The position numbers and the translations under genes were made by a program. Source: Blastococcus aggregatus (GTDB lineage Bacteria > Actinomycetota > Actinomycetes > Mycobacteriales > Geodermatophilaceae). From it: a DNA stretch of 64,000 bases. Shown here one piece after another: positions 50,199 through 59,643 of the stretch (position 1 is its first letter; every line of letters begins with the position of its first letter). Location of the stretch: the NCBI RefSeq assembly GCF_900221005.1, contig NZ_OBQI01000002.1, positions 248,001 to 312,000 of the forward strand. Reading direction: 5' to 3'. The notes beneath the pieces were generated by a model. It ran no database searches, was not told where the DNA came from, and was given only the letters and a program-made list of their open reading frames with translations.

Positions 50199-51445
50199 CT
50201 CAGGACCTTCCTGGTCTCGGCCGCGCGGGCGGCGGCCCGGTTGGCGCGCGCCTCGCTGCCCCGGGTGCGCACCGCCCGGGCGGTGGGATGGTCGGCACGG
50301 CTGCGCTCCCGTTGCGCGGCGAGCTCGGCCGCGCGGGCCTCGCGGGCGGCGCGACGGGCACGCGGGCTGAGGACGACGACCAGCCCCACGACCAGCAGCA
50401 CGGCGATCGCCACCAGCAGCTCCGCCGTCCCACCGGTGATCGACAGGGCGACCGCCCCGAAGGACAGCAGCGCGGCCCAGAAGTACATGACCAGCACCGC
50501 ACGCCGGTGCGAGTGGCCGATGGAGAGCAGCCGGTGGTGCAGGTGCATCTTGTCGGCGGCGAACGGCGAGCGCCCCCGCCGGGTGCGGCGGATCACCGCC
50601 ATCACCAGGTCGAGGAACGGGATGAAGAGCACCGCGACCGGCACCAGCAGCGGCAGGGTCAGCGGCAGCAGCGTGGCCGCCGAGTCGAACGACTGCGGGT
50701 CCACTCCCCCGGTCGCCGTGACGGCGGCGGCCGCCAGCATCAGGCCCACCAGCATCGCCCCGGAGTCGCCCATGAAGATCCGCGCCGGGCTGAAGTTGTG
50801 CGGCAGGAAGCCCAGGCAGGCGCCGGCGAGCACGGCGGTGATCAGCGCCGGGGCGCTGGCGACGTCGTCGTACCCGACCAGGCCGAGGTGGTAGCTGTAG
50901 GCGAAGAAGGCCAGCGCCGCGATCGCCGAGACACCGGCCGCCAGCCCGTCCAGGCCGTCGATGAAGTTGACGGCGTTGACCACCAGCACGGTGAGCAGGA
51001 CCGTCAGCGGCACCCCGAGGTCGGGGCCCAGCGAGATCGTGCCGATGTCGGCCACCGGCAGGAAGAGGAAGGCCAGCTGGACGCCCAGCAGCACCATGAC
51101 GCCCGCGGCGGCGATCTGCCCGGTGAGTTTCGTCAGGGAGTCCAGATCCCACTTGTCGTCGATCAGCCCCAGGGCGCAGATCAGCCCGCCGGCCACGAGG
51201 ACGGCGTAGGTCTGGGAGTCGTCGAAGGTGCGCTGCAGGGCCGGCAACCGGGTGGCGACCAGGATCGCGGCGGCCACCCCGAGGTACATGGCCACGCCGC
51301 CGCCGCGTGGAGTCGGGATGGCGTGCACGTCGCGCGCCCGGAGGGCCGACATCACCCCGAAGCGGATCGCCAGCATCCGGACCACCGGGGTGGTCAGGAA
51401 GGTGACCAGCGCGGCGGTGAGCATGACGACGGCGTACTCGCGCAT
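50195..51445 (-). CDS. wecA: Undecaprenyl/decaprenyl-phosphate GlcNAc-1-phosphate transferase
   Basis: Polytopic MraY/WecA-family enzyme (416 residues) that transfers a sugar-1-phosphate from a UDP-sugar to polyprenyl phosphate, starting cell-wall linkage or glycopolymer units. Motifs: PTPRGGG, GLIDDKWDLDSLTKL (Asp pair), NAVNFIDGLDGLAAG, and PFAADKMHLHHRLL, the WecA/TagO-type HIHH-like loop. A 60-residue basic C-tail (ARRAAREARAAELAAQRERS...) is unusual in charge. Rv1302 sits at the same place and initiates the arabinogalactan linker; which polymer is made here is unknown. Confidence 0.93.
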   Translation of the reverse strand: MREYAVVMLTAALVTFLTTPVVRMLAIRFGVMSALRARDVHAIPTPRGGGVAMYLGVAAAILVATRLPALQRTFDDSQTYAVLVAGGLICALGLIDDKWDLDSLTKLTGQIAAAGVMVLLGVQLAFLFLPVADIGTISLGPDLGVPLTVLLTVLVVNAVNFIDGLDGLAAGVSAIAALAFFAYSYHLGLVGYDDVASAPALITAVLAGACLGFLPHNFSPARIFMGDSGAMLVGLMLAAAAVTATGGVDPQSFDSAATLLPLTLPLLVPVAVLFIPFLDLVMAVIRRTRRGRSPFAADKMHLHHRLLSIGHSHRRAVLVMYFWAALLSFGAVALSITGGTAELLVAIAVLLVVGLVVVLSPRARRAAREARAAELAAQRERSRADHPTARAVRTRGSEARANRAAARAAETRKVLR

Positions 51446-51636
51446 CGGCTCAGCCGGCGCGGATCGGAGCGGGACGGGTCCGGACGACAGGCGTGCTCAT
51501 CCAGCCGCCCTCCCGAACCTCGTGATCACCCGCGGCGCCGGTGAGCGGGGCCGCGATCGGTCCACGGTAGCGCGAGCTCCTGGCAACGCCGTGCGACGCA
51601 TCGCCGACCGGCGCCGTGGCCCGGGGCACGCGGTGG

Positions 51637-52296
51637 TCAGTCGGTGAGCTCCGGGACGGCGTCGCGGAGGCGGTCGACCGGGATCGCCCCCACCCGCAGC
51701 ACACGAGGCGTGGCGCCGGTGCAGTCGACGATGGTGCTGGCGGCCGAGTTGCTGCGCGGCCCGCCGTCCAGGACGACGGCGACGTGCTCCCCCAGCTGGG
51801 CGGCCGCCTCCTGGGCCGTCGTGGCGGCCGGCCGGCCCGAGCGGTTGGCGCTGGACACGGCCAGCGGGCCGGTGCGCCGGAGCAGGTCCCTCGTCAGGTC
51901 GTCGTCGGGCAGCCGGACGGCGACCGTGCCCTCCGCGTCACCCAGGTCCCAGGCCAGCGACGGCGCGTGCTCGACGACGAGGGTCAGCCCACCCGGCCAG
52001 AAGGCCTGGGCCAGCGCGGTCGCGGTCGAGGGCAGGTCCGTCACGAGCCCGGCCAGCGTGGAGGCCTCGCCGATCAGCACCGGGACGGGCATGGTCCGGC
52101 CGCGGTTCTTGGCGGCCAGCAGCGAGGTCACCGCCGACGGGGTGAACGCGTCGGCCGCGACCCCGTAGACGGTGTCGGTCGGCAGCAGGACGAGCCTCCC
52201 GGTGCTCAGCGCCGCCGCGGCGGCGTCCAGGCCGGCGGCGCGCGCCTCCGGGTCGCTGCAGTCGTAGATCTGGGCCACGGGGAGGAAGTCTGTCAC
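51637..52296 (-). CDS. L-threonylcarbamoyladenylate synthase (TsaC/Sua5 family)
   Basis: Makes the threonylcarbamoyl-AMP used for the t6A37 modification of tRNAs reading ANN codons. The 219-residue YrdC-fold protein has the substrate motifs STGRLVLLPTDTVYGV, AAKNRGRTMPVPVLI (KxR) and VSSANRSG, and lacks the Sua5 C-terminal domain, so the TsaC form is correct despite frequent Sua5 labelling. GTG 52296 is chosen. It corresponds to Rv1301, normally next to prmC, but here a kinase gene lies between. Confidence 0.93.
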   Translation of the reverse strand: MTDFLPVAQIYDCSDPEARAAGLDAAAAALSTGRLVLLPTDTVYGVAADAFTPSAVTSLLAAKNRGRTMPVPVLIGEASTLAGLVTDLPSTATALAQAFWPGGLTLVVEHAPSLAWDLGDAEGTVAVRLPDDDLTRDLLRRTGPLAVSSANRSGRPAATTAQEAAAQLGEHVAVVLDGGPRSNSAASTIVDCTGATPRVLRVGAIPVDRLRDAVPELTD

Positions 52297-52326
52297 CGTC
52301 GCCGACCGCTCCCCCGGCCCGGTGGC

Positions 52327-53793
52327 TCAGTCGTCGTCCCGGTCCCTGCCCTCGCGCCCGTTGCCGTTGCCGCCGTTGCCCGGCTTCTTCTCGTCGGAAC
52401 CCTTGCCGTTCCCGTCGCCGTCGCCGCCGTCGCCGCCGTCGCCCTCGTCGACCGGGGCGGGCGCGGGGGCCGGGGCGGGCACCGGGGGCACGGCGTAGCC
52501 GAGCTGGACCAGCGCATCCGGCGGCAGGGTGCCGGAGGGGTCGACGGCGGTGACCTGTCCGGCGGCCACGTCCGCGGTCTCGACCGGGAGCAGCTCGACG
52601 CGGAGCCCGCGGGCGACCAGCTCCGCCTGCACCTCGCGGACCGGACGGCCGAGCAGGTCGGCGGCGACGACGTCGACGCCCGCGGGCAGGCTCGGCGCGG
52701 CTCCCGTCGGCTCGGGCGTCTCGGAGGCCGGCGCCGCCGTGGACGTCGAGCCGTCGCGGAGCGCCGTCGCGACGACGGCTCCACCCACCGCGAGCAGGAG
52801 CGCGGTCAGCAGGACCGCCACCGGCCACCTGCGGCGGCGCCGTCGGCGCACCGGTCCGGCGTCGGCCGGGGACGGCGCCGGCACGACCGGGAGGACCGCG
52901 GTCGCGGGCGGGGCTCCGGTCCGCGGCAGGACGGCCGTCCGGGGTGCGCCCGCTGGGACGCCGCCGGCCCGCACGGTGTCGACCGCGTCGCGCAGCGCCG
53001 ATCCGTCCGGGAACCGGGCGGCGGGATCCTTGGCCATCGCGCGCTCCACCAGCCCGCGCACGGCGAGCGGGACGTCCGCCGGGAGCGGGTCGGGCTGCTC
53101 CCGGATCTGCATCACCGCGATCTGGACGGCGCTCTCGCCCTCGAACGCCCGCCGACCGGCCAGGCACTCGTAGCCGACCGCCCCGAGCGCGTAGACGTCG
53201 CTCGCCGGGGTCGCCGGCCGGCCGGACGCCTGCTCCGGGGAGAGGTAGTGCGCCGTCCCCATCACCTCCCCCGTGGCGGTGACGGCGACGCCGCCGGTCG
53301 AGCGGGCGATGCCGAAGTCGGTCAGCTTCACCCGGCCGTCGCGGGCGACGAGGAGGTTCGCCGGCTTGATGTCGCGGTGCACGACCCCGGCCGCGTGGGC
53401 GGCACCCAGGCCGTCCGCGGCCTGCCGGAGGACGTCCAGGGTGCGGCGCTCGTCCAGCCGCCCCTCGCGACGGAGCACGTCGGCGAGCGACTCCCCCTCC
53501 ACCAGTTCCATCACGAGGTAGGCCACCGGCGGCGCCCCCGGACCGACCGGCTGCTCGCCGTAGTCGAACACCGCGGCGATGTGCGGGTGGACGAGCGTGG
53601 CGGCGTGCTGCGCCTCCGCCCGGAACCGGGCGCGGAAGGTCGGGTCCGCCGCGAACTGGTCGCGCAGCACCTTGACCGCGACCGGGCGGTCGAGCAGGGT
53701 GTCGCGCCCGCGCCAGACCTGGCCCATGCCGCCGCCGGCGATCAGCGACGCCAGCACGTAGCGGTTCGCGAGCAGCGCCTGCGGTGCCGTCAC
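52327..53793 (-). CDS. Eukaryotic-type Ser/Thr protein kinase with one PASTA domain
   Basis: A 488-residue membrane kinase. The kinase domain (about 8-270) has the glycine loop IAGGGMGQVWRGRD, VAVKVL (Lys), catalytic HRDIKPANLL, DFGIARS and MGTAHYLSPEQ. A single membrane helix follows an Arg-rich stop (RRRRRRRWPVAVLLTALLLAVGG, about 335). Outside are one PASTA repeat (ADLLGRPVREVQAELVARGL... DPSGTLPPDALVQLGY) and a Gly/Asp/Asn-rich tail (DGGDGGDGDGNGKGSDEKK). PknB-like kinases with several PASTA repeats sense peptidoglycan; one repeat suggests a weaker or different ligand. GTG 53793 overlaps the prmC stop (GTGA). Confidence 0.9.
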   Translation of the reverse strand: MTAPQALLANRYVLASLIAGGGMGQVWRGRDTLLDRPVAVKVLRDQFAADPTFRARFRAEAQHAATLVHPHIAAVFDYGEQPVGPGAPPVAYLVMELVEGESLADVLRREGRLDERRTLDVLRQAADGLGAAHAAGVVHRDIKPANLLVARDGRVKLTDFGIARSTGGVAVTATGEVMGTAHYLSPEQASGRPATPASDVYALGAVGYECLAGRRAFEGESAVQIAVMQIREQPDPLPADVPLAVRGLVERAMAKDPAARFPDGSALRDAVDTVRAGGVPAGAPRTAVLPRTGAPPATAVLPVVPAPSPADAGPVRRRRRRRWPVAVLLTALLLAVGGAVVATALRDGSTSTAAPASETPEPTGAAPSLPAGVDVVAADLLGRPVREVQAELVARGLRVELLPVETADVAAGQVTAVDPSGTLPPDALVQLGYAVPPVPAPAPAPAPVDEGDGGDGGDGDGNGKGSDEKKPGNGGNGNGREGRDRDDD

Positions 53794-54659
53794 CGGTCCT
53801 CCCGCCCGCCTCGCCGCGCGGTCGTGAAGCGCGGGCGCCCGGCCAGGTCGGGATGGTCCTCGACGTCGGTGAAGCCGCCGTGCGACCGGACGACCGCGGG
53901 CAGCGCCGTCCCCTGCTGGTCGGCGTGCTCGATGCCCAGCCAGCCGCCGGGCCGGAGCAGCCGGGCGGCGACGCCGAGCATCCCGCGCACCACGTCGAGC
54001 CCGTCCGGCCCGCCCCAGAGCGCCAACGGCGGGTCGTGGTCGGCGACCTCGCGCGGGATCCGCGCGCCGTCGGGCACGTAGGGCGGGTTGGAGACGACGA
54101 CGTCGACCCGCCCGTCGAGCTCGGACAGCAGGCCTGCGTCGGTCATGTCGCCGGCGACGACGCCGACCGGGGTGTCGCCGGCGCCGACCCGGTCGAGCGC
54201 GTTGTGCCGGGTCCAGGCGATGGCGCCGGGATCGTGCTCGACGGCGGTCACCCGTGCGCCGGGGTGCTCGTGCGCGATGGACAGCGCGAGGGCACCGGAG
54301 CCGCTGCCGAGGTCCACGACGACCGGCCCGTCGAGCCCGGCGAGACGCTCGAGCGCCCACTCGGCCAGCAGCTCGGTCTCCGGGCGGGGCACGAACACCC
54401 CCGGGCCGACGGCGAGCTCGAGCCGCCGGAACGGCGCCCGGCCGGTCAGGTGCTGGAGGGGCACCCGGTCGGCGCGCTGGTCGAGCAGCGCCGCGAACCG
54501 GGCCGCGTCGTCGTCGGGGACGTCGGTCAGCGTGAGCAGCCCCGCGCGCGACCGGCCGACCACGTGGGCCAGCAGCAGCTCGGCGTCCACCCGCGGCGAC
54601 TCGACCCCGGCCTCGGCGAGCCGCCGGGCGGCGTCGCCCAGGAGCGTTCTGCACCTCAC
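53790..54659 (-). CDS. prmC: Peptide chain release factor N5-glutamine methyltransferase
   Basis: Methylates the Gln of the GGQ motif in RF1/RF2 with S-adenosylmethionine, needed for efficient termination. The 289-residue protein has the N-terminal helical substrate domain, SAM motif VVVDLGSGSGALALSIA, and the diagnostic VVVSNPPYVP. Its substrate RF1 is encoded immediately upstream (prfA, 14 bp gap), the usual functional pairing. GTG 54659 is the best start; the frame continues upstream in prfA territory. Confidence 0.93.
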   Translation of the reverse strand: MRCRTLLGDAARRLAEAGVESPRVDAELLLAHVVGRSRAGLLTLTDVPDDDAARFAALLDQRADRVPLQHLTGRAPFRRLELAVGPGVFVPRPETELLAEWALERLAGLDGPVVVDLGSGSGALALSIAHEHPGARVTAVEHDPGAIAWTRHNALDRVGAGDTPVGVVAGDMTDAGLLSELDGRVDVVVSNPPYVPDGARIPREVADHDPPLALWGGPDGLDVVRGMLGVAARLLRPGGWLGIEHADQQGTALPAVVRSHGGFTDVEDHPDLAGRPRFTTARRGGREDR

Positions 54660-54673
54660 CCCGGACCCGCCCT

Positions 54674-55744
54674 TCAGGAGCCGGCCGCCAGCAGCTCGGC
54701 GGTGTGCGCGCTGCTCAGCGCGTCGATGACCGCGTCCAGTTCGCCGTCGAGCACGGCGTCCAGGTTGTGCGACTTGTAGCCGACCCGGTGGTCGGAGATC
54801 CGGTTCTCCGGGAAGTTGTACGTCCGCACCCGCTCGCTGCGGTCGACCGTGCGCACCTGGCTGCGCCGCTGGTCGCTCGCGGTGGCCGCGGCCTCCTCGC
54901 GGGCGGCCGCCAGGAGCCGGGAGCGCAGCACCCGTAGCGCCGACTCGCGGTTCTGCAGCTGGCTCTTCTCGTTCTGCGAACTCACCACGATCCCGCTGGG
55001 CAGGTGGGTGATGCGGACGGCGGAGTCTGTGGTGTTCACGCTCTGCCCACCGGGCCCGGACGAGCGGAAGACGTCGATGCGCAGGTCGTTCGGGTCGACC
55101 GTCACGTCCACCTCCTCCGCCTCGGGCAGCACCAGCACCCCGGCGGCGGAGGTGTGGATGCGGCCCTGGCTCTCGGTGGCGGGCACGCGCTGCACCCGGT
55201 GCACGCCGCCCTCGAACTTCAGCCGCGACCAGATGCCCTCGTCGGTGCGGCTCTTGATGGCCACCGCGACGTCCTTGTACCCGCCGAGCTCGGCGTCCTG
55301 GGCGTCGAGCACCTCGGTCGACCAGCCGCGCCGCTCCGCGTAGCGCAGGTACATCCGCAGCAGGTCTCCGGCGAACAGCGCGGACTCCGCGCCGCCCTCC
55401 CCCGCCTTGATCTCGAGGATGACGTCCTTGTCGTCGTCGGGGTCCTTCGGCAGCAGCTCCTCGTTCAGCCGGCCGGTGAGCTCCTCGATCCGGCGCTCGA
55501 GAGCGCTCGCCTCGGCGGCGAAGGAGGCGTCCTCGGCGGCGAGCTCCCGGGCGGTGCCGAGATCGCCGCGGGCCTCGTCGAGGGCGCGGGCGGTCTCCAC
55601 GAGCGGGGCCAGCCGGGCGTAGCGACGGCTCAGCCGGCGGGCACGCGCCTGATCGGCGTGCACCGCCGGATCGGCGAGCTCCTGCTCGAGGGACGCGTGC
55701 TCGGCGAGCAGGCCGGAGAGCATGTCGGGTGCGGGGCTGCTCAT
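54674..55744 (-). CDS. prfA: Peptide chain release factor 1
   Basis: Recognises UAA/UAG and triggers peptide release. The 356-residue protein has the PCRF domain, the GGQ loop in [17 protein letters not shown] (the methylation target of PrmC) and the codon-recognition region of RF1. ATG 55744 has a full AGGAGG site nine bases upstream; an ATG 18 codons earlier has none. It follows rpmE with a hairpin between them. Confidence 0.96.
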   Translation of the reverse strand: MSSPAPDMLSGLLAEHASLEQELADPAVHADQARARRLSRRYARLAPLVETARALDEARGDLGTARELAAEDASFAAEASALERRIEELTGRLNEELLPKDPDDDKDVILEIKAGEGGAESALFAGDLLRMYLRYAERRGWSTEVLDAQDAELGGYKDVAVAIKSRTDEGIWSRLKFEGGVHRVQRVPATESQGRIHTSAAGVLVLPEAEEVDVTVDPNDLRIDVFRSSGPGGQSVNTTDSAVRITHLPSGIVVSSQNEKSQLQNRESALRVLRSRLLAAAREEAAATASDQRRSQVRTVDRSERVRTYNFPENRISDHRVGYKSHNLDAVLDGELDAVIDALSSAHTAELLAAGS

Positions 55745-55780
55745 CGGGTTCCTCCTGCCTGCGGTCGGGTCCGGACACGA

Positions 55781-55822
55781 CGACGGCGCCCGCCCCACCG
55801 AGAGGTGGGACGGGCGCCGTCG
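55781..55822 (-). terminator. Terminator-like hairpin between rpmE and prfA
   Basis: Arms 55781-55799 and 55804-55822 form a 19-bp stem with a GAGA-type four-base loop, six bases after the rpmE stop. The only imperfect pair (55793/55810) is G.U in the minus-strand RNA. It would make a discrete rpmE transcript. Confidence 0.75.
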
Positions 55823-55828
55823 GAGGTG

Positions 55829-56074
55829 CTACTTGGCGTCTGCGGGCGCCTCGGCGGGCGCGCCGGCGGAGCGCTTGCCGAACCGCTTCTCGAAGCGGGC
55901 CACGCGGCCACCGGTGTCGAGGATGCGCTGCTTGCCGGTGTAGAAGGGGTGGCAGGCCGAGCAGGTCTCGACGGTGAGCGTGCCCGTGGGCGAGGTGCTC
56001 TTGGTGGTGAAGGTGTTGCCGCAGCCGCAGGTCACGGTGGTGACGTTGTAGGCCGGGTGGATGTCGGGCTTCAT
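55829..56074 (-). CDS. rpmE: 50S ribosomal protein L31, zinc-binding (C+) form
   Basis: Large-subunit protein of 81 residues with the zinc-ligand cysteines Cys16, Cys18, Cys38 and Cys41 (TCGCGN and CSACHP), hence the C+ type that bacteria replace with a C- paralogue under zinc shortage. The C-terminal tail ([12 protein letters not shown]) is Ala/Pro-rich. Order rho-rpmE-prfA is conserved with M. tuberculosis. Separate hairpins lie both upstream (after rho) and downstream, so it is probably its own transcript. Confidence 0.96.
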   Translation of the reverse strand: MKPDIHPAYNVTTVTCGCGNTFTTKSTSPTGTLTVETCSACHPFYTGKQRILDTGGRVARFEKRFGKRSAGAPAEAPADAK

Positions 56075-56161
56075 GGCTGCTGCCTCTTCTACGAAGTCTG
56101 GGTCGTTCAGTGCTGTGAACGCCGAGGACCGGACGGCTATTTCCGGTGCGACGGCGGGGCT

Positions 56162-56200
56162 CGGTCGACCAGTCTCCCAGATCGGGAGACCGGCCGACCG
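56162..56200 (-). terminator. Terminator hairpin after rho
   Basis: Arms 56162-56178 and 56184-56200 form a 17-bp stem, ten bases after the rho stop. Both imperfect positions (56168/56194 and 56171/56191) are U.G pairs in the minus-strand (rho) RNA and A/C in the other strand. Confidence 0.7.
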
Positions 56201-56210
56201 TGGCCCCCTG

Positions 56211-58448
56211 CTAGTCCTTGTCGGGACCGAGCGTCGTCTTCTGGATCTGCATGAGGAACTCGACGTTGTTGCGCGTCTTCTTCAGCTTGTCCAGGAGCAG
56301 TTCCAGCGCCTGCTGGGGCTCCAGCGCACCGAGGACCCGGCGCAGCTTGATGACGATGGCCAGCTCGTCGGGCGACATGAGGATCTCCTCCTTGCGCGTG
56401 CCCGACGCGTTGACGTCGACGGCCGGGAAGACCCGCTTGTCCGCCAGCCGGCGGTCGAGCTTGATCTCGGCGTTCCCGGTGCCCTTGAACTCCTCGAAGA
56501 TGACCGTGTCCATCGTGGAGCCGGTCTCGACCAGCGCCGAGGCGATGATCGTGAGCGAGCCGCCGTTCTCGATGTTGCGGGCAGCACCCAGGAAGCGCTT
56601 GGGCGGGTAGAGCGCCGTGGAGTCGACGCCGCCGGAGAGGATGCGCCCGCTGGCGGGAGCCGCCAGGTTGTAGGCGCGGCCCAGCCGGGTGATCGAGTCC
56701 AGCAGGACGACGACGTCGTGGCCCATCTCGACCAGACGCTTCGCCCGCTCGATGGAGAGCTCGGCGACCGTGGTGTGGTCCGACGGCGGCCGGTCGAAGG
56801 TGGAGGCGATGACCTCGCCCTTCACCGAGCGCTGCATGTCGGTGACCTCTTCGGGCCGCTCGTCGACGAGGACGACCATCAGGTGGCACTCGGGGTTGTT
56901 CGTCGTGATCGCGTTGGCCAGCGCCTGCAGCACCATCGTCTTGCCCGCCTTGGGGGGCGAGACGATCAGCGCGCGCTGCCCCTTGCCGATCGGCATGACC
57001 AGGTCGATGACCCGGGTGGTGAGCAGGTGCGGCTCGGTCTCCAGCCGCAGGCGGTCCTGCGGGTAGAGCGGGGTCAGCTTGGTGAACTCGGGGCGGTTCT
57101 TCGCCTGCTCCGGGTCCAGGCCGTTGACCGTGTCCAGCCGGACCAGCGCGTTGTACTTGTCCTTGCGCTCGCCCTCGCGGGGCTGGCGGACGGCGCCGGT
57201 GATGGCGTCACCGCGACGCAGGCCGTAGCGGCGCACCTGCGAGAGCGAGACGTAGACGTCGTTCGGGCCGGTGAGGTAGCCCGACGTGCGCACGAACGCG
57301 TAGTTGTCGAGCACGTCGAGGATGCCGGCCACGGGCAGCAGGACGTCGTCCTCGCTGATCGTGGGCTCGCCCTGGTCGAAGCGCTCACGGCCTCCGACGG
57401 CGCCCCCGCGCTTGTTGCGATCGCGGTAGCGACGCCCGCGACGGCCGCGGCCGCCCTCGAAGTCGTCGTCGTCCTCGTCGGCGTTGGGCCCGCGAGGGGC
57501 CTCGGTGCGGTTGTCGTTCCGGTTGCCCGGACGGCCGTCCCGGTCGCCGCGCTCGCTGCGGTCGGGGCCGCGGTTGCCGTCCCGGTTGCCCTCGCGGGCA
57601 CCGTCGCGGTTGGTGTCGCGGTTGGTCTCGCGGGCACCGTCGCGGTTGCCGCGCTCGGGCCGGTCGCCGCGGTCGGTGCGCTCGTTGCCGTCGCGGTTGG
57701 CCCGCTCCGGGCGGTCGCCCCGCTCGGAGCGGTCGGCACCGTCGCGGCTCGCGCCGTCGCGGTTGGCGGTGTCGCGGTTGGCGGTGTCGCGGTTGTTCTC
57801 GCGGTTGGCGTCCCGGTCGGCGCGGTTGCGGTTCCGGTCGCGGTTGCGCTGCGGCCGGTCGCCGTCGCGCTGCTCGCCGTCGGCCTGCTCGGCATCGCGC
57901 GGCTCGGCGTCCCGCTGCGCCGGCTCGGCCGGCGCGGCGACCTCCGCCGCGGGCGCCTCGGTGGACCGGTCGTTCGCGGGAACGGGCTTGCCGGCCGACT
58001 CGGCGGTCGGGGAGCCGGCCGGACGGCTGGCGCCGCGGCGGGACCGGGCCGGACGGGTGTCGGCGTCGGCGTCGGTCGTGGTGACGGGTCCGCCGTTGGC
58101 GCCACCGCTGATCGGCGCCTCGAGGGGGGCGGCCGTCGCGGCCACGCCGCGGGCGCGGTCGGCGCCGTCGGCTCCGTCGGCCTGGCTCTCGACGCGGGGC
58201 GCCGGGGTGCTGCTGTCGCCGCCGACCTGGCGCGCGGAGATGGCGGCCACGAGATCGCCCTTGCGCATGCGTCCGGTGCCGGAGATGCCGAGTTCGGCCG
58301 CCAGTCGCTGCAGTTCGGGCAGCAGCATCCCGGACAGGCCGGCGCCGCGGCGGCGGGCGCGGCCCGCCGTCTCGGGAGCGGCGGGTGCCTCGCTCGAGCC
58401 GGCGGCGTCCTGCGCGCCGGTCATGGCGAGGTCGGTGCTTTCGCTCAC
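56211..58448 (-). CDS. rho: Transcription termination factor Rho with a long disordered insert
   Basis: Hexameric ATP-dependent RNA translocase that ends untranslated transcripts. The 745-residue protein starts with the Rho N-domain ([21 protein letters not shown], about 38). A large disordered insert follows (about 75-340), with an Asp/Arg/Asn-rich part full of NRD, RDG and ERGDRP repeats. The RNA-binding OB fold comes next ([16 protein letters not shown]), then the ATPase core with Walker [10 protein letters not shown], Walker [16 protein letters not shown] and the C-terminal [10 protein letters not shown]. Long Arg/Asn-rich inserts are known from high-GC actinobacterial Rho and aid termination at structured RNA; this one is long. 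GTG 58448 has AAGGA upstream. Confidence 0.95.
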   Translation of the reverse strand: MSESTDLAMTGAQDAAGSSEAPAAPETAGRARRRGAGLSGMLLPELQRLAAELGISGTGRMRKGDLVAAISARQVGGDSSTPAPRVESQADGADGADRARGVAATAAPLEAPISGGANGGPVTTTDADADTRPARSRRGASRPAGSPTAESAGKPVPANDRSTEAPAAEVAAPAEPAQRDAEPRDAEQADGEQRDGDRPQRNRDRNRNRADRDANRENNRDTANRDTANRDGASRDGADRSERGDRPERANRDGNERTDRGDRPERGNRDGARETNRDTNRDGAREGNRDGNRGPDRSERGDRDGRPGNRNDNRTEAPRGPNADEDDDDFEGGRGRRGRRYRDRNKRGGAVGGRERFDQGEPTISEDDVLLPVAGILDVLDNYAFVRTSGYLTGPNDVYVSLSQVRRYGLRRGDAITGAVRQPREGERKDKYNALVRLDTVNGLDPEQAKNRPEFTKLTPLYPQDRLRLETEPHLLTTRVIDLVMPIGKGQRALIVSPPKAGKTMVLQALANAITTNNPECHLMVVLVDERPEEVTDMQRSVKGEVIASTFDRPPSDHTTVAELSIERAKRLVEMGHDVVVLLDSITRLGRAYNLAAPASGRILSGGVDSTALYPPKRFLGAARNIENGGSLTIIASALVETGSTMDTVIFEEFKGTGNAEIKLDRRLADKRVFPAVDVNASGTRKEEILMSPDELAIVIKLRRVLGALEPQQALELLLDKLKKTRNNVEFLMQIQKTTLGPDKD

Positions 58449-58630
58449 GTACAGGTCCTTCCCTGCGGTGACCTGCGCGTTCCAGCGCAGGGGGTGCACC
58501 GCTCCGATGCGGACCCGGGCATGAGGCGGGGGTCGTGATGAGGAGCGGGGTGAAAAGCGGAGCGGATCAGCGGCGGAATCGCCGGCTTCGCCCCCACGCG
58601 AGGCTCGCCCGAGTGGGCGGCTACGCCGTG

Positions 58631-58659
58631 AGCCTAGACGCAGCTCACTGACTGGACAA
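58631..58659 (-). promoter_or_regulatory. Promoter of rho
   Basis: On the minus strand, TTGTCC (58659-58654) and TAGGCT (58636-58631) are separated by exactly 17 bases, a good housekeeping sigma-factor promoter. Transcription would start near 58624, giving a leader of about 175 nt before rho. A 5-bp inverted repeat (58656-58669) overlaps the -35 box. The gap 58449-58686 holds nothing else recognisable. Confidence 0.6.
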
Positions 58660-58686
58660 CACCGGTTGTTTCCAGCGTGTTCCTCG

Positions 58687-59643
58687 TTACCGAGACGATA
58701 CCTGAGGCTCGTCCAGCACCGACGCGCCCCTGCGATCGATCTCGAGCGGCAGCACCCGCCAGCCGTCCGGGACGAGCGCCCGGATCTCGCCGACGCGGGC
58801 CGCCGCGGCCGGCTGTCCCGGCCGGTCGTCGGGGTGCCAGCGGGTGAGGACGAGCAGGCTCGGTCCGGCGCCGGACACGACCGCCGCGTGCCCCTCGGCG
58901 CGCAGCAGCGCGAGCAGGTCCCGCGAGCCCGGCATCGCCGCGCCGCGCTGCGCCTGGTGCAGCCGGTCCTCGGTCGCCTCGAGCAGCAGCGCCGGTCGCG
59001 CGGTCAGCGCGTGCACCAGCAGGCCCGACCGGCCGGCGTTGAAGGCGGCGTCACCGTGCGGCACCAGCTCCGGCAGCAGCCCGCGCGCGACGTGCGTGGA
59101 GAGGGTCGCCTCCGGGACGAGCACGACCGGCAGGACCTCGTCGGAGACGGCGAGCCGGTCCGCGCGCGCACCGGAGGCGGCCATCCAGCTCAGCGTCGCC
59201 CCGCCGAGGAGGCACGCGGCGACGTTGTCGGGATGCCCCTCGATCTCGGTGACCAGCCGGAGCACCGCGTCCAGGTCGACGGCGGCGACGTCGGGGCACA
59301 GCGCCCAGGCGCCCATCACCCCGGCGACGACGGCGGCCGCGGAGGACCCCATCCCCCGCCCCTGCGGGATGCCGTTCTCCGTGACGATCCGCAGCCCGGC
59401 AGGCGTCCAGCCGAGCTCGGCGGACGCGGCACGGAAGGCGCGCACGACCAGGTGGGACTCGTCGGTGGGGAGCGTGTCCGCCCCCTCGCCGGTCATCTCG
59501 ACCACGAGCCCGCCGTCGGTGACGGAGAACGCGAGCTCGTCGTGCACCGACAGCGCCAGCCCGGCGCAGTCGAAGGCCGGTCCGAGGTTCGCGCTGGTCG
59601 CGGGCACGCGGACCCGGACCGAGGCGCCGCGCGGCGAGGTCAC
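58687..59643 (-). CDS. thrB: Homoserine kinase
   Basis: GHMP kinase that phosphorylates homoserine for threonine synthesis. The 318-residue protein has [19 protein letters not shown] at the N-terminus, the ATP loop [16 protein letters not shown] (about 95) and the C-terminal GHMP segment [17 protein letters not shown] 59643 overlaps the thrC stop (GTGA). Last gene of the argS-lysA-hom-thrC-thrB run. Confidence 0.95.
   Translation of the reverse strand: MTSPRGASVRVRVPATSANLGPAFDCAGLALSVHDELAFSVTDGGLVVEMTGEGADTLPTDESHLVVRAFRAASAELGWTPAGLRIVTENGIPQGRGMGSSAAAVVAGVMGAWALCPDVAAVDLDAVLRLVTEIEGHPDNVAACLLGGATLSWMAASGARADRLAVSDEVLPVVLVPEATLSTHVARGLLPELVPHGDAAFNAGRSGLLVHALTARPALLLEATEDRLHQAQRGAAMPGSRDLLALLRAEGHAAVVSGAGPSLLVLTRWHPDDRPGQPAAAARVGEIRALVPDGWRVLPLEIDRRGASVLDEPQVSSR

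Noticed and set aside
57480-57860. Short-period repeats that could suggest a CRISPR-like or other repeat array
   Set aside because: Units are imperfect, in frame with rho and encode its Asp/Arg/Asn-rich insert; no conserved repeat/spacer structure.
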